From the NCBI RefSeq assembly GCF_035046485.1, contig NC_085138.1, positions 66,642,580 through 66,706,579 of the forward strand: a stretch of 64,000 bases of DNA, written 5' to 3'. Both the position numbers and the translations under genes were made by a program. Each line of letters starts with the position of its first letter. The first letter of the stretch is position 1. The notes below the pieces were generated by a model, which did no database searches, had not been told where the DNA came from, and was given only the letters and a program-made list of their open reading frames with translations. Source of the stretch: Aedes albopictus (lineage: Eukaryota; Arthropoda; Insecta; Diptera; Culicidae). This document shows positions 23,795 through 34,929 of this stretch, in pieces.

Positions 23795-24412
23795 AGTTTA
23801 AGTGCATCCGAGATCTCCTTGGAGTTTAGGCCATCTGATCTATAAGCGTAATCAGCGTAATCAGATCTATTGGAACATTATGAATGGAATTTATGCTTAC
23901 ACAGCCTCATGTTGCTATGTGTTGTCAAGTGGTGAGTTCGTTGTCAGTTTGAGGATCTCCAAGAACTTCCTTGCGTATCTATAGGTCGGATTTACCAATG
24001 ATTTTTTAAGATTCTCCAAGAACTCCCTTGAGTATAGGACGTCGAATCTACGAGGGCTACTATTTGTATCTAAGAGCATTAAGAATGAGGTTTATACTCA
24101 CACAGCCCCAGGCATCTATGTTCTATCAATTGGGGGGTTCTATGATTGAATAGGAATATCCGAAAACTCCCTGAAGTTAAGGCCATCTGATCTATGAGTG
24201 TAATCAGTTATATATTTGAGCCTCATGCAGCTATGTGATATAATATCGTGAGTTCATTGTTAGCTTGAGGATCTCCAAGAACTTCCTTGAGTATAGGTCA
24301 TTGGATCTACTAACGTATTTGGTTGTCTTTAAGAGATTTACGACCAAGGTTCATACTCACACAACATCAGGTAACTATGATCTATCAAGTATTGAGTTCG
24401 AAGAATCATTAA
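23795..24412 (+). repeat. Diverged tandem repeat, ~120-200-bp units
   Basis: Recurring blocks are CTCCAAGAACTTCCTTGAGT (23958, 24019, 24275), AGGCCATCTGATCTAT (23828, 24181) and ATACTCACACAGC followed by CTATG (23896, 24094, 24352). Unit lengths vary, so this is an old, partly deleted array. Confidence 0.6.
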
Positions 24413-24661
24413 GGAAATAAAAAGAAAATCGCGTTAAGTACTGTTCCTTTGAATTCCACTAAGAATTTGCATCCTTTGAAAGATACGTATTTCGACCTCA
24501 ACTTGAGTCGAGTCAAGTACAAGACACTGAAGACGACCTTACAGTTGAGGTCGAAATACGTATCTGTCAAAGGATGCAAATTCTTAGTGGAATTTAAAGG
24601 AACAGTACTTAACGCGATTTTCTTTTTATTTACAGATATTCCCCTAACAAGCCCAGGTTAA
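24413..24661 (+). mobile_element. Palindromic Penelope-like tail, copy 2
   Basis: The left arm (24416-24501) and right arm (24543-24661) are inverted repeats of the same sequence as at 3736-3956. Here the centre retains about 40 extra bases, GAGTCGAGTCAAGTACAAG onward. The right end carries CCCCTAACAAGCCCAGGTTA, the complement of the left end of copy 1. The frame at 24449-24661 is palindrome-derived. Confidence 0.65.
24523..24568 (+). ncRNA. Candidate hammerhead ribozyme motif
   Basis: The order of elements fits a hammerhead. Stem I is GACA (24523-24526) with TGTC (24565-24568). The core is CTGAAGA (24527-24533). Stem II is GACCT (24535-24539) with AGGTC (24548-24552), followed by GAA (24553-24555). 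A minimal stem III, ATA with TAT around CG (24556-24563), precedes the cleavage base C at 24564. One extra C (24534) lies between the core and stem II and could weaken activity. Very short stem III is reported for hammerheads of Penelope-like elements. Self-cleavage here is an inference. Confidence 0.5.
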
Positions 24662-24669
24662 TCATCATA

Positions 24670-26245
24670 ATCATTAAGGGTTTTTCCGTGAAATTCACCT
24701 GGGAGCATCTAAAATACTTGTGAAACTTCCTGAAATGCCCAGAAACGCCCTGAAAGGCATTGGAAATGCCTTGAAACAATATGAAATGCCTCTGAAACCA
24801 ACTGATACCTCGTGAAATTAACCTGCGAGCCTCTGAAATCCCCTTAACGCTTTTGAGACGGAATTTTTACCTCTCTAGATGCAACCTCGCTAGTCTAGAA
24901 CATGTTTGTGATGGTCGATTTTCTCGGCTGGGCACATACGAACCATCCATCCCCAAAGGGTTAAGGCCCCCTTAACCTCCTGAAACGCCCTAAAGCGCAT
25001 TAAAACGCCCTAAAACGCATTAAAACGCCCTAAAACGCATTAAAACGCCCTAAAACGCATTAAAACGCCCTAAAACGCATTAAAACGCCCTAAAACGCAT
25101 TGAAACGCTTTGAAACGCCTCCTAAATCCCTATAATACCTCCGTGAAATTCACCTGAGAGCCTCTGAAGGCCCCTAACGCCCTTGTGAAACCTGCTGAAA
25201 CGCCCTTAAACGCCCTGAAACGCCCTGAAACGCTTTGATACGCCTTGGAACGCTTAGAAACGCCTCTGAAATCCCTATAAATCCTACCAGAAATTCACCT
25301 GCGAGCCTCTGAAGCCCCCTAAAACTCTCCTGAAACCTCCTGGGACGCCATGGAACGCTTTGTAACGCCTTTAAAACTCCTTTAAAACCTCCGTGAAATT
25401 CATCTGAGAGCTTCTGAAACCCTCTTAAGCCCCTGTGAAACCTCCTCAAACGCCCTGAAACGCCCTGAAACGCATTGAAACGCCTTGAAATGCTTCGAAT
25501 CGCCTCTGAAATCCCTGTAAAATCTCCGTGAAATTTACCTGAGGTCCTCTGAAAACCCCTAAAACCCCTGTGAGACCTCCTGAAACGTATTTAAACGCCT
25601 TGAAATGCTTTGAAACCCCTCTGAAACCCTCAGGAAATCTCCGTGAAATTAACCTGCGAGCCTCTTAAGCCCCCTCAAACTCATCGGAAACCTACTGAAA
25701 TGACGTGGAACGCCCTGAAACGCATTGAAACGCCCTGAAATGCCTTGAAACGCTTTGAAACGCCTCCCCTAATAAACCTGCGTCAAATTTACCTGCGACC
25801 CTCTGAAGGCACTCTTAAACCTTCTGAAACCTCCTGAAAGGCCATAAAACGCCCTGAAACGCATTAAAATACTTAGAAACGCCTCTGAAACCCCCATGAA
25901 ACCTCCGTGAAACTCACCTGTGAATTTCTGATGCTCCACAAAATCTCTCTGAAACTTCCTGAAACGCCTTGAAACACCTCTGATACACAAATGAAATCCA
26001 TGTGAAACGCACCTGAAAGCCTAAGCCCCCTTAAATACCTTAGAAACCTCCTGAAACGCCCTAAAATGCCTTAAAACGCGTTGGAACGCCTCTGAAACTC
26101 CCGTGAAGTACTCCTGAGAGCATATGAAGCCCCTAAAAGCCCTATGAAACCTCCTGAAACGCCATGAAATGCCCTGATATGCCTGGAAACGTCTGACACC
26201 CCCCTCCCCCTAAACACTCTTTTGAAATCCCTCTGACCATCCCCA
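24670..26245 (+). repeat. 10-bp satellite (CCTGAAACGC), with ~100-147-bp higher order
   Basis: Units such as CCTGAAACGCCCTGAAACGC recur at about 10 bp. A longer repeat is marked by CCGTGAAATTCACCTGAGAG, which recurs near 24684, 24813, 25140, 25287, 25390, 25523, 25638, 25770 and 25905. The spacings are mostly 103-147 bp. A foreign piece interrupts at about 24850-24960. The minus-strand frames at 25174-25449, 25769-25990 and 26071-26328 are repeat-derived. Confidence 0.85.
25001..25100 (+). repeat. Five perfect 20-bp tandem copies
   Basis: TAAAACGCCCTAAAACGCAT is repeated five times without a mismatch, with a slightly diverged sixth copy to the left. This is a freshly homogenised core inside an otherwise diverged array. 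Confidence 0.95.
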
Positions 26246-26277
26246 CTTGCCCTTCTCAAACTTCTTTGCAACCTTGA

Positions 26278-26343
26278 AATCCATTTAGGTAATGAACTGA
26301 ATCCATTTAGGTAATGAACTGAATCCATTTAGGTAAAAAATCT
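26278..26343 (+). repeat. 22-bp tandem repeat, three copies
   Basis: AATCCATTTAGGTAATGAAC plus TG is repeated twice exactly, and the third copy diverges in its second half. It sits at the end of the 10-bp satellite. Confidence 0.9.
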
Positions 26344-26479
26344 ATTTAGGCGGTCCCGACTTGTTACCTAAATGGAGGATCGGGTGTACCTGATCCACTC
26401 ATTGAGACTGCTGTGCTCCTTACCTTCTTGTGCCTTCCGGATCTGTGCAATCTAGAAAAGTTACTCTAGGTGCTTCATT

Positions 26480-27905
26480 GGGAATATTACCAAGAGTTCT
26501 ACTAATATTTCTTTACAAGTTAATCCGTTAATTCTTCCAGGAGTTCTTCCGGGACTTCCTTTAGACGTTATTCTGAGAACTCCCGAGGAGTTGCACTGGA
26601 AATTCTTTTACAATTTTTAACATTTTTTCCTCGAAGTTCATTCGAGACCTCTTCGAAAAGTCCCACCGTGATTCTTTTCAGAGCTTCCTTCGGAAATTCT
26701 CCAAATAGTTCTTTTGTGATCTCCTCCAAATGATCCTTCCGGAAAATTTTTCCAAAAGATCTTCCGGAACTTCATGCGGAAGTATTTTTTCAGAATTTTA
26801 CCGTAAGTTATGCCAGAAACAAGGGGGAGTCGCTGAGCACATCTTTACTTGCGCCAATTATTTTCAGTGTGCCACCGGGTATTGAATTGTGCCTCAGTGT
26901 GCCCCGAAGTGCCACTGCTTGATGATTCAGATTTTGCTTGGCAACTACCAAGACAACCAACTGTTTGTTTTCATTTTGCAGGTTAAATCCATGTGCCTAG
27001 TTTTTTCACCCAAACTCAAGTGTCAAAATTGTGCCTCAGAGTGCCTCGGTGTGCCACACAGCGTATAAGACGGTGTGCTTGGCACCTCTTGGCACAATGT
27101 TCCAAGCGACTAGCCCCTTGGCCAGAAACTCTTCTCAAATATTCTCCAGGAATATGTCCACAGGTTATTCCAGGAATCCTTACAGAAGTTCTAACGTGAA
27201 CTCTTACATAGTACTCCCAAAGAATTATTCAAGGAGTAGATCTGGGAGTTCTCCGGAAGTTCTTCCGATAATACTTTTAGAAATTCCGGGATTTTTTTTC
27301 TTGTTAATTCCTCTGGGAAATCTCATGGAAAATTCTCACATAAAGTACCTTCAGAAATTCTTCCAGGAGTTCTTTCGGTAATTTCTTCAGGAATTTCTTT
27401 AGAAGTTTTCCAAAAAAAAAAATCTTTCGCTAATTCATTTCAAAAGTTCATACTGAAACCCTCGCATAAAACCTGAAACCCTCGAACAAAGTTCTTCTGA
27501 ATGTTTCCACAAAAAAAATCTGGATGTTCTCATAAGAATTCTCTCGCAAGTTTATTGGCATATCTACCGGTTTCTGAAAAAAATGATCATCTGGAAAACT
27601 CTCCAAATTCTTCCATACACTTCTCCGGAATTTGAATTAAAAATTGCCTTACGATTTTTTCAAACGATCCTTCAGGAATTCCTCCGGAAGTTTTACGTGA
27701 ATTATTTAGACATTTCCCCTGGAAATTCTAGACAAAAATCCTCTATTAACTCAGCAGGAAGTTTTTTTTTTGGGAATTCTTCCAATTTTATAAACAAAAC
27801 ATTGTGTTTTTTAAATCGATTTCTAGGAATTCCCGGAATAAAATTTCCTAAAGCCGTAATTCTCAGAATATTTTTCTCAAAAATTCTCATGAGAAATTTC
27901 TAAAT
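26480..27905. repeat. 12-bp satellite, T-rich strand up
   Basis: GTTCTTCCGGGACTTCC, AATTCCTCCGGAAGTTTT and similar units recur. A non-repetitive piece at about 26822-27122, with repeated GTGCCTC and GTGCCAC words, interrupts it. Frames at 27031-27381 and 27583-27903 belong to the repeat. Confidence 0.65.
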
Positions 27906-28143
27906 TACAGATGTTAATTACTTCGGCAAATTTTGTCCGCATAGCTTGTTTTTCTTTTCGACAAGTTGTCCGTTTCATAAATTGAAAGTCCTCAGTAGCC
28001 AGTTTCACCCAAACACCAAAATAGCCGTTGCAACATTCCGAAGAAGAGTGAAAGCAAGAAATGTCTCGCCGAAAAAGTGGAAAAGGCAAGGATTGATGGA
28101 AGAATCGGCAACGAGATTCGATGAAGGCGCAGATGTCCGCTTA
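27906..28143. other. Unassigned non-repetitive piece
   Basis: About 240 bp between satellite and a MITE. The minus strand is open (27877-28089), but I recognise no domain, and the frame runs from satellite on one side. It could be a fragment of host or transposon coding sequence. Confidence 0.3.
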
Positions 28144-28144
28144 G

Positions 28145-28367
28145 CATAATTTCCAGACTACACCAAAAATGTGTAGCACTTACACATTCACAAAAACTGC
28201 TCCTGCGTTCGCAAAATAGTGAAATTTGCAAAAAAAAATGTAGCACAATGTAGTTCGGTTTACTAGTGATCTTGGTAAACAAAAAAATTCGCATCTAGGA
28301 GAGTGTACGAGCTGTTTTTGTGAGTGTGTAACTTTTACACATTTTTTGTGTGGTCTGGAAATTATGC
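28145..28367. mobile_element. MITE, CATAATTTCCAGAC ends
   Basis: The inverted ends CATAATTTCCAGACTACACC and TGTGTGGTCTGGAAATTATG enclose about 180 bp with repeated GTGTAGCACTTACACATT-like words. No coding capacity. The target duplication is not certain. Confidence 0.75.
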
Positions 28368-28419
28368 ACTCATGGGTAGGTCTTACACATTTTAGGTGCT
28401 GAGCGGTTTTAGCGTGTAA

Positions 28420-30415
28420 ATGATTCTCTCTAGGATTTCCAGGAAATTTGTTTTAGAAGTTCAAGATTTCCCCAAAAAGTCCTCTAGTAATAATGCCCGA
28501 GAACGCATCCAGCAGTTCCCTAAAAATATTTGCACAAATTTCTCACAACAACAATCCTCCAGAGTTCCCCGGGAATTTCCCCAGGAGTTTCCTGAGAGCT
28601 CCTGCAGGAATGTCCTGAGAATTTCATCAAGAGTTCCCCGGATATTTCTCCAGAAGCTCCCCGGTAATCCCTCCAAGAAGTCTCCAGGTAAACCTTCAGG
28701 AGTTCCCTCGAGTTTTTCAGGAGTTTTCCGGGAATTCCTTCAGGAGTTCCTCGGGTATTTCTCCAAGAGTGCTCCGAGTATTACTTCATGAGTTTCACAG
28801 GAATTTCTCCATAAATTCTCCGAGAATACCACCAGGAGTTCTCCAGGAATTTCCGGGAAATTTCTCCTGAAATTATCAAGGAATTCCTCTAGAATTTCCC
28901 CAAGAATCCCTCTTGGAGTTCCCGGGAAATTCTTCCAGGAGTTCTTCACAAATTCCTCGAAGAGTTCTCTGGGAATTTCTCCAGGAATTCCTCGGGAATT
29001 CCTCAAGAAGTTCATCGGGAATTTTTGAGGAACCCCTCGGAAATTTCTCCAGAAGTTTCTAGGAGATTCCTTAAAAATTCTTAAAAGAGTTCTCCTGGAC
29101 GATTTTTTTAAGAACTTTTGAACATATTCCCGAGGAGCTTCTGAATAAATTCGTGTAGATCTTCTGCAGGATTTCCCAGTTTTTTGGAGAACTTCCCAAG
29201 CTGAAGGAACACCTGAGCAACTCCTGGACATATTCGAGGAACTCTCTGAGAAACTCCCAGAGAACTTCATAGGGAAAAGTTGAAGAGGAATTCCGGATGA
29301 AATTATGAAATAATTTCCTAGGAACTTCTGGAAAAGTTGCCTGGGAACATTTCTGAACAACACCTGGAGGGAATCCCGAGGAAACCCTAAAGATTTTTAT
29401 GAGGAATTTCAAAGATATTCCTAAAGATATTCCCGTGTAACTCTTGGAGGAATTCCCGGGGAGCTCTTGGAGAAATTTCCGAGGAACTTCTGGATGATTT
29501 CCTGAGGAACACCTTGGAGAATTCATATGGAGCTCTTGTAGGAACTTCTAAAAAAAACTTCATAATAAATCCTCGGGAAACTTCTGCAGAATTACCCATG
29601 GAAAGCCTGAATGAATTTCCTGTTAAATACAAAAAAACTACCGGGATCTCCTAGGAATATTGCCGAGCAACTCCTTAAGGGATTCGCAATGTTATGGTGG
29701 AATTTCGTGGAAGAATTTCCGCGGAACTTCTGGTAGAACTGCTGGAAAAATTCTCGAAGAACTTCTAAAGAAACTCCCAAGATACTTCTGCAAAAATTTG
29801 CGGGAACTCCTGGAGAAATTTCCTGGGAACACCCGTCATCTTTCTCCTGCGAAATACCAACCCCTTCCCGTAATCTTTCCGAAGAAAGACCGTTTCCGTC
29901 CAACCCCTGACCATCAGGTGCCCCAACAAAAAGTCCTGGATAAATCCCCAAAGGAACTTCTTCAGAAGTTCCCGGGCAACTCCTGGAAGCATTTTCTGGG
30001 AACTACTTTAATAAATGCCGTGGAACACCTGAAGAAATTATCGAGAAACCACTGGAGGAAACCTCGAGGAACTCCTGGAGCGATTCCCGTGGACCTTTTG
30101 GAGGTAGTCCCGAGAAACTCTCGTACGAATCTCCGAGAAGCTCCTTGAGGAATTCACGTGAAACTCTTTGAGGAATTCTAGTGATTTCTGCAAGAATTCT
30201 CGATCAACTCCCGGAAAAAATCCCAAGAAACTCCATTTTCCGAGGAACTCCTGGAGAAATTTCCGAAAAACTCCTGGAGATATTCTCAGGGAAAATATGG
30301 ATGATTTCTTTAGCAACTCCTGGTGGAACTTCCGAGCATCCGCTGATGGAATTTTCTTAAAACTCCTGAAGCATAAAGAAACTTTTGAAGTAACATTTGA
30401 AATATTCTACCAATG
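28420..30415. repeat. 12/24-bp satellite with polarity flip near 29.1 kb
   Basis: Up to about 29090 the plus strand reads AGGAGTTCCTCGGGAATTTC. Beyond it reads the complement, AACTCCTGGAGAAATTTCCG. A 24-bp higher-order unit (two 12-mers) is visible on both sides. The longest open frame of the window (28740-29363 minus, 207 codons) and those at 29071-29526, 29592-29951 and 29660-30148 lie here. Their residues repeat every eight positions, so they are repeat translations, not proteins. A short unrelated piece lies at about 29835-29940. Confidence 0.75.
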
Positions 30416-32390
30416 AAAACGTTCTTACGTATTCTTAAAACTGTGATGGAATTCCCAGTCTTCCTTGGTTGCTCCGGTGATATGGCCAGATTATTTCATG
30501 GTTACCTGATGATGTTCCTCCAGTTTGTCTTGTTGTGACTCATCCTAAGATTCCTACAGTCTACAGATATTGCATCGGTCGTTTTTCCACGAATTCCTGC
30601 ACATGTTACTCCGGAAACTGCACCCGGAATTACTACAGTGATTCATGCAGAAGATGAAGGCCAAGGATTGCTGACGAGATTCCTCCAATAATTCTTGCAA
30701 TTGCTCTAAGAATTGATTCTAGAATTCATGTAAAGATATCTTTATGAATTCTTCTTGGAATTTGTTCGAGGATTCAGAGGCCAACAAAGTCGAGTCATAA
30801 CTGTAACGAGTAACGTTATACCGAGGATACGTTATTTCGAGGTACATATGACTGTAGTTTGAATATCGCATACATGAGCCATGCAAATTGTAGTGATAAT
30901 TTGGCTCTTTGTGAAGCGTAGACTACATTTTTTCAACATCAAATTTGAGAACATCTGTGCGTGCATTCAAGAATCCGACACTCCAGCTCTCCGACGCACT
31001 CTCAACTCTCGGCATGATTTTATTCTCTCCCATTTGAAACGCATCTCTTTGGCGGGATGCGTATTTCTCCCCTGCTATGCTACAGCTGGTGTCCGACCAA
31101 ATCCCCATCTAGACAGGCCGCACTGTGACTATACCACCGCCAGGTCGGTACCCACCGTGGTTCGCATTTCGCAAACTGGAACCGGCGAACGAGGGTGTAT
31201 TGGATGTGGACCAGCAATGAAAGGAATTTGAAAATTCTTCACAGATCGTAAATCCAAATGAGGCTTAAACTTTAATGCCCTTGCCTCCCGCCCTGCCTGT
31301 CTCTCGTCGCATCCGAGGTCCACCGCACCAACAACTACGCAGCGAGCCGTGTTGGTGTTTGGTTCGCATTTTTTACTTTACTTCGGCTTCCTCGTAGCAG
31401 AGCAGCAGGTATGCGTTTCGTGGGAGGTGAAGGTGCGGATAGACTCAGGTCCCGCAGCGAGTTCATATCGTCCTTTTTCTGGTCGGAGGTGAAAGAATAT
31501 AAACCTTCATACCTGCTGTAACAGTACACGGTCGAACCAGCAGCAGCAGCAGGTGAGCGGGAGAAGGAATCGATCAAACTGGCAATTGGGCCGGCTGGAA
31601 GAGTTTTGGCTTGAGTGATAAAGGTGAAGCTGAAACAAATGAGCAAAACGTACGCCCCCGATTAGGGACTGCTGCTGATCGTCTAGGATTGATAGTGAGT
31701 TGGAGATTTACGAGCGTTTCGGGCTTTGTTTCTCGAGAAATGGACAGGGCAGGCGCGTTTAAAGGATCGCGAGGGTGGATTTGAATGAAAAAGTATTTAT
31801 CATTCACTCGTTGGAAATTTCTAATGAAACAATTTGTTTTGTTCGGCAGCGTTGGAGTGTAAAGCAATTGAAATCAATTCATTCTTCAAAACGTGATATG
31901 TTAAACTTCACCCCATATATTCATATTTCAATTTTCACAACAAATGTACTTTCAATTATAATCCGATTTGTCTCAATCTTATTTGAAGCTTTTCATACTT
32001 AAGCGGAGCATTTTAAACTTCCTTCAGGGTTAATGGTTACTATTTAAAGCACCTTGTTTGATTTTTTTTCAACAAGCTCACTCGCAGAACTCACTCTAAT
32101 ATTTTTGGTAGAATTCCATCAAATATAACACTTATTTCTTCGCCAAGAAATAGTATGGAACAATTTCTGAAATAAAATGGGGAAGTTCTGTAAAAAATCT
32201 GATAGTTTCCTTAAACCATTAAATTTAGTCAATGTTTAAAGATCCAGATAACCACAGTTGTGAACGCATGAAAATTTAGCAAGACCATGCTGAGAGCGTC
32301 GGGTTCCGGTCGATCGATTTCCATAGAAATCTTTCTCAGGATGCTTTGACAAATTTGAAAGAACATGTGGAACATTTTCTTGGCCTGGGT
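30416..32390. other. Unassigned, with weak 12-bp traces at 30.55-30.78 kb
   Basis: The 30556-30780 part shows faint satellite units. The 30880-31760 part is GC-richer and contains an AGC/CAG run near 31540. No domain or splice-bounded exon was found in the frames at 30881-31231, 31335-31646 or 31574-31867. Confidence 0.35.
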
Positions 32391-32397
32391 GCTATGG

Positions 32398-32449
32398 ATT
32401 GATTGATTGATTTTTCTTTATTATAGAGACTTTCAGCCCTTGGCCGGTT
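32398..32449 (-). mobile_element. 52-bp retrotransposon 3' tail
   Basis: On the minus strand the piece reads CCAAGGGCTGAAAGTCTCTA, then ATAATAAAG and an (AATC)n tail. It is flanked by CTATGG on both sides (32392-32397, 32450-32455). It is nearly the same sequence and length as the insertion at 34865-34915. This is a severely 5'-truncated non-LTR insertion. Confidence 0.75.
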
Positions 32450-32455
32450 CTATGG

Positions 32456-33400
32456 ACCATTCCATACCTTTAGTATCCCTAGAAATGACCCAAATCAAAA
32501 GACAAACACATTTCCAAGTTTCACAAAAGTCAGATAAAGTTCCGCTTGGAACTTTTTGGCTGTTTAAGAGGCTCATACTGATCTTGATCGGAACTGCGAT
32601 AAATGTTCCAGAAAGACGCATTGTTAGCTTCTTAAGTAGCTTTATTGGCACTTAGCTAAATATTAGTTTCAATAGTTAAGGTTCTGAGGCAAACATAATT
32701 GTCCTTTTAGAAAACAAACTTTTTAAGCAACAGGATTTGGTTTAAGCCCCTCAGTGTCTCCACGATTGTCTTGGAAAGTAAATTGTGTTAGTAGGATAGG
32801 GTCCATTGTCAATCTAGGAGTTGACTATGATAGTGTGATCTGATAATGGATTAATGAACACTAACTTTCGCGCACAACTGACCTCTTTTCTATACGAACA
32901 CATGTCTTAATAGTTATTTATGCAACGAGTCAAAATGTGCATTTTTACAGCACGAGCCATTTTCATTTATCCAACAAGGCTTGCCGAGTTTGATAATCAT
33001 GACGAGTTCTGTAAAAATCGAGTTTTCCAACGAGTTGCATACAACATTTTTTGCAATGACAAAAACTATTCATTGGAATATGATGTTACCATCAGTATCA
33101 TCGTACTTCCCGGTGATTCAATGGGAATACCCACTTGTTCCGTCATGCTAGACATGAAATTTAAATCAATCAAGCCGTGCTATGACCGTCTCAGTTTCCA
33201 AGCTCTTTCCGCGGATACCGTGGTTGTCAATCAAACAAATGCATTATGGTTTGCAAATGAGTTGCATTATGATCCATAATGCAAATGTTTGATTCAGTAA
33301 CGAAAAGTAGGCCCTAGTGAAACTGAAACGAGAAGTGAAAAACAAATTTTATAGTGCGGAATTGCAAAAAAGATATATTGTCGCGTGTTATCACCCCATT
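32456..33400. other. Unassigned; open frame 32920-33279 unexplained
   Basis: The 119-codon plus-strand frame has no domain I recognise. ATGCAACGAGT near 32921 and GAGTTGCAT near 33260 are inverted and could be ends of a small transposon, in which case the frame is incidental. Confidence 0.3.
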
Positions 33401-33401
33401 A

Positions 33402-33960
33402 CACAGTGGTGCGAGGGCGGTCGAATCCTAAAAAATGAAAATGTTTTTCACGTGGATGTAATATTTTTTTAACAGCTCCCTAAATAATGCAGTAGTTGAA
33501 ACCCAAAATTTCATATAAATTCATTGAAATATGATTTTATACAGCCTCTTGAACGTATCACGATTTATAGTCTTACAAAAACTGTTATGTTTATTCACCA
33601 GCATTCCAGTGTCCCGTGGTATAATGAACGCATGAACAGTGATAGTTGCTTTGACGACTTTGTTCGTTGATATGTTATGATCATCTATATGGAATTTAAG
33701 TTGCGGAAAATCTACTTAAAAAGTTACCCTTCTATATTTTTGAAAATTATCCATTTTTGAGTTGAAATGGATCTAAAACTATAAAAAAGTGCACGCGCCA
33801 AGGATGCGGCTGTGTGATTTTTAATTCCAAAGGCAAGATCTTTCGATTGGTGTTTGATATACTTTACGAAATCTTGCGCTAGATTTCGCGATTTTCTTAT
33901 ATTTTTAGAGTTTTGAGTAAGAGGTTTTGGCTGATTTTTATTCAGCAATGCACCACTGTG
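33402..33960. mobile_element. Non-autonomous DNA transposon, CACAGTGGTGC ends
   Basis: CACAGTGGTGC at the left and GCACCACTGTG at the right are perfect inverted ends, 559 bp apart. The interior is AT-rich without a protein. Flanks do not show an obvious direct repeat, so the superfamily stays open. Confidence 0.6.
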
Positions 33961-34004
33961 CATAAGGGAGCAGAAACTTTAAGCCCATTCTCCGCAGGAA
34001 TCCA

Positions 34005-34830
34005 GAGCAATTATCAGTTTCTCCGCGGGATCGAAGCTCTTCAAAATCATCGTCAGCAATGTCATTCCTAACTAAACCAGAAACTATAGCTCAACAAACC
34101 AGTACGGAGTCATGCCTGGTCGCTCTGTTACAATAAGCCTGATGATCAACACCTATGTTTGTCATATTGGAGCCAAGCCTCAAGTTGATTCGGTTATATA
34201 GAATCTATTTCCACGGATCGGGTTTTTGCTATAACTCGATCAATTTTTAACCAATACACATGAACATTTGTACACGAGTAGACACGGTTAGTCCTACCTT
34301 TGGGTGTAAATTCAAGTTAAAAGGTTCAAAATTGACAGAGTTATAAAGCAAACAAAAATACCCGCGCAAAAAATAATTTGGTGTGAACGGACCTGAACGG
34401 CGTTCGAAGTTATTGGTTATAGAATCTTCTTTGTAAACTTCCTCGCATCTGTATATCGAAGCGGTTTCTGCGGTGGTTGGAAAGCTATCTAACTAATCCT
34501 GTTCTGCGTGCCATGTTGGATTCTGTTGTTTCTTATGCATTTAGCAATAAATCAGGCGTTCTGCAAGGCAAGGCAAGACCTCTAATCTTTGCACTGTTCT
34601 TCAACGATGTGGTATTACTGTAGACCAGAAGACGTGCTCGTATATACTGGTGACCTCAAAATATTTCTGCACATAAAATTGTTTGAAGACTTCAAGAAAT
34701 ATTCAATGTCTTTGTTGAATGGTTTAAGCTGCCTATAAGCATTGCAACATGCACAGTAAGTACTTTTCACCTATCTAAGCGCCTCTTCTCTGCTATCAAC
34801 CCTAATGCTCATCAACTCATGTTATTTTTC
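34005..34830 (+). pseudogene. Degraded Jockey-type reverse transcriptase fragment
   Basis: Two parts of a non-LTR reverse transcriptase palm are readable on the plus strand. The first, near 34095-34150, gives NQYGVMPGRSVTI, matching the QHGFMPGRS region. The second, near 34480-34620, gives SYLTNPVLRAMLDSVVSYAF, then SGVLQGKARPLIFALFFNDV, matching the SGVPQGS-PLIF-NDV region before the catalytic motif. The catalytic YADD position reads YTGD in another frame. Stops and frameshifts are frequent. The middle (about 34200-34440) is unrelated or decayed beyond recognition. The family assignment rests on general resemblance to Jockey-clade elements. Confidence 0.7.
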
Positions 34831-34864
34831 TCAAAATGAGGGTGAACTACGTGAAGAACAGTTG

Positions 34865-34915
34865 ATTGGTTGATTGATTGATTTGTCTTTATTAAAGAGA
34901 CTTTCAGCCCTTGGC
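34865..34915 (-). mobile_element. 51-bp retrotransposon 3' tail with 12-bp target duplication
   Basis: The insert is flanked by a perfect GAAGAACAGTTG (34853-34864 and 34916-34927). On the minus strand it reads GCCAAGGGCTGAAAGTCTCT, then TTAATAAAG and (AATC)n. It sits just downstream of the Jockey fragment and is a dead-on-arrival copy. Confidence 0.9.
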
Positions 34916-34929
34916 GAAGAACAGTTGGA

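Noticed and set aside
24670..26245. CRISPR array
   Set aside because: Short repeats have no unique spacers of constant length, and the genome is eukaryotic.
28740..29363. 207-codon open frame on the minus strand as a gene
   Set aside because: The translation repeats every eight residues in step with the 24-bp satellite unit, and the opposite strand and other frames are similarly open nearby. It is a repeat artefact.
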